This document shows positions 5,014 through 5,748 of a stretch of 5,748 nucleotides of DNA, one piece after another. The stretch is from Aromatoleum sp. (GTDB lineage: Bacteria; Pseudomonadota; Gammaproteobacteria; Burkholderiales; Casimicrobiaceae), in contig JAAFGU010000169.1 in the NCBI GenBank assembly GCA_010365205.1, forward strand, positions 1 through 5,748, read 5' to 3'. The notes below the pieces were generated by a model that saw only the letters and a list, made by a program, of their open reading frames with translations, made no database searches and had not been told where the DNA came from. Position 1 is the stretch's first letter; each line of letters begins with the position of its first letter. The position numbers and the translations under genes are program-made.

Positions 5014-5748
5014 TGCCGCCCATCCTGGAAGCGGTCGATCTGGTCAAGCATTTTCCCGTTGCCACGGGCCTGTTCGGCCGCAGCGACGCCACGGTGAAGG
5101 CGGTCGACGGCATATCGTTCGCGGTGAATCCGGGCGAAACCTTCGCCATCGTCGGCGAATCCGGCTGCGGCAAGTCCACCGCCGCGCGCGTCATGCTGCG
5201 CCTGATCGAGCCGACCGCCGGCGCGATCCGGTTCGAGGGCCGCGACATCGCCGAACTCGCCCCGGCCGCGATGCGTGCACTGCGTGGCCGCCTGCAGATC
5301 GTGTTCCAGGATCCCTACGGTTCGCTCAATCCGCGGATGACCGTCGGGCAGATGCTGGCCGAACCTCTGGCGCTGCACCAGGTCGTGCCGCCGAACGAGC
5401 GTTCCGCGCGGGTTGCCGAACTGCTGTCAATCGTCGGGCTGCGGCCGGAATCGGGGCAGCGCTATCCGCACGAATTCTCCGGCGGGCAGCGACAGCGGCT
5501 CGCCGTGGCGCGAGCGCTCGCCGCCGGCCCGAAGCTGATCGTCTGCGACGAGCCCGTCTCCGCGCTCGACGTCTCGATCCAGGCGCAGATTCTCAATCTG
5601 CTGGCCGACCTGCAGCAGCGCTTCGGCCTTGCTTACGTGTTCATCTCGCACGACCTCGCGGTCGTCCGGCACATCGCCACCGCCATCGGCGTGATGTATC
5701 TCGGCCGTTTTGTCGAAACTGCGCCGGCGGAGATCCTGTTCGAGCATC
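5013..5748 (+). CDS. dppF: Peptide ABC transporter ATP-binding protein, DppF/OppF type (3' end cut by window)
   Basis: The frame is open from ATG 5013 to the right edge, giving 245 residues of a protein usually about 320-330 long. Opening residues L-E-A-V-D-L-V-K-H-F-P-V are typical of the DppF/OppF branch. Motifs are: Walker A G-E-S-G-C-G-K-S at 48-55; Q-loop Gln99 in V-F-Q-D-P-Y-G-S-L-N-P-R, diagnostic of the F-type subunit; signature F-S-G-G-Q-R-Q-R at 155-162; Walker B L-I-V-C-D-E-P at 175-181; S-A-L-D; and switch His213. The C-terminal extension lies beyond the window. It would form the heterodimeric ATPase of a peptide importer with the preceding gene product. The order DUF1028-D-F, with no permease or binding-protein gene upstream, means those subunits must be encoded downstream or elsewhere. 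Confidence 0.94.
   Translation, partial: MPPILEAVDLVKHFPVATGLFGRSDATVKAVDGISFAVNPGETFAIVGESGCGKSTAARVMLRLIEPTAGAIRFEGRDIAELAPAAMRALRGRLQIVFQDPYGSLNPRMTVGQMLAEPLALHQVVPPNERSARVAELLSIVGLRPESGQRYPHEFSGGQRQRLAVARALAAGPKLIVCDEPVSALDVSIQAQILNLLADLQQRFGLAYVFISHDLAVVRHIATAIGVMYLGRFVETAPAEILFEH

Noticed and set aside
1..5748. tRNA, rRNA, CRISPR array, insertion sequence or transposase
   Set aside because: No regular repeat-spacer pattern, no transposase or integrase motifs, no cloverleaf and no rRNA-like stretch were seen when reading both strands.

Overview
The window comes from a high-GC bacterium. Protein style and gene content suggest a proteobacterium, most plausibly a Burkholderiales-like betaproteobacterium, but nothing here fixes the taxon. 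It holds two operons that diverge from a shared control region near 3080-3263, plus the last codons of a gene entering from the left.

Left block (1-253): the tail of a plus-strand CDS stops at 84-86. It is followed by about 165 bases of convergent intergenic DNA with two short dyads and no clear gene.

Minus-strand operon (3079 down to 254): an AMP-forming acyl/aryl ligase, then a stand-alone acyl/peptidyl carrier protein, then an alpha/beta hydrolase. The core motifs needed for adenylation, phosphopantetheine attachment and serine hydrolysis are all present, although the ligase's A5 and A8 motifs are atypical. Read together, the ligase would activate a carboxylic acid and load it on the carrier, and the hydrolase would release or transfer the acyl group. 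The substrate and product are unknown. By eye this block is less GC-rich than the DNA on both sides, so it may be an accessory cassette.

Plus-strand operon (3264 to the right edge): a DUF1028 protein (Ntn-hydrolase superfamily, COG3342), then two peptide ABC transporter ATPases of the DppD/OppD and DppF/OppF types. The second ATPase is cut by the window edge. The genes are tightly coupled: a GTGA overlap joins the first two, and an 8-codon mini-ORF links the two ATPases through ATGA and TGATG overlaps. The ATPases would power a dipeptide/oligopeptide importer whose permeases and binding protein lie outside the window. The DUF1028 protein is probably a companion enzyme acting on an imported peptide or amide.
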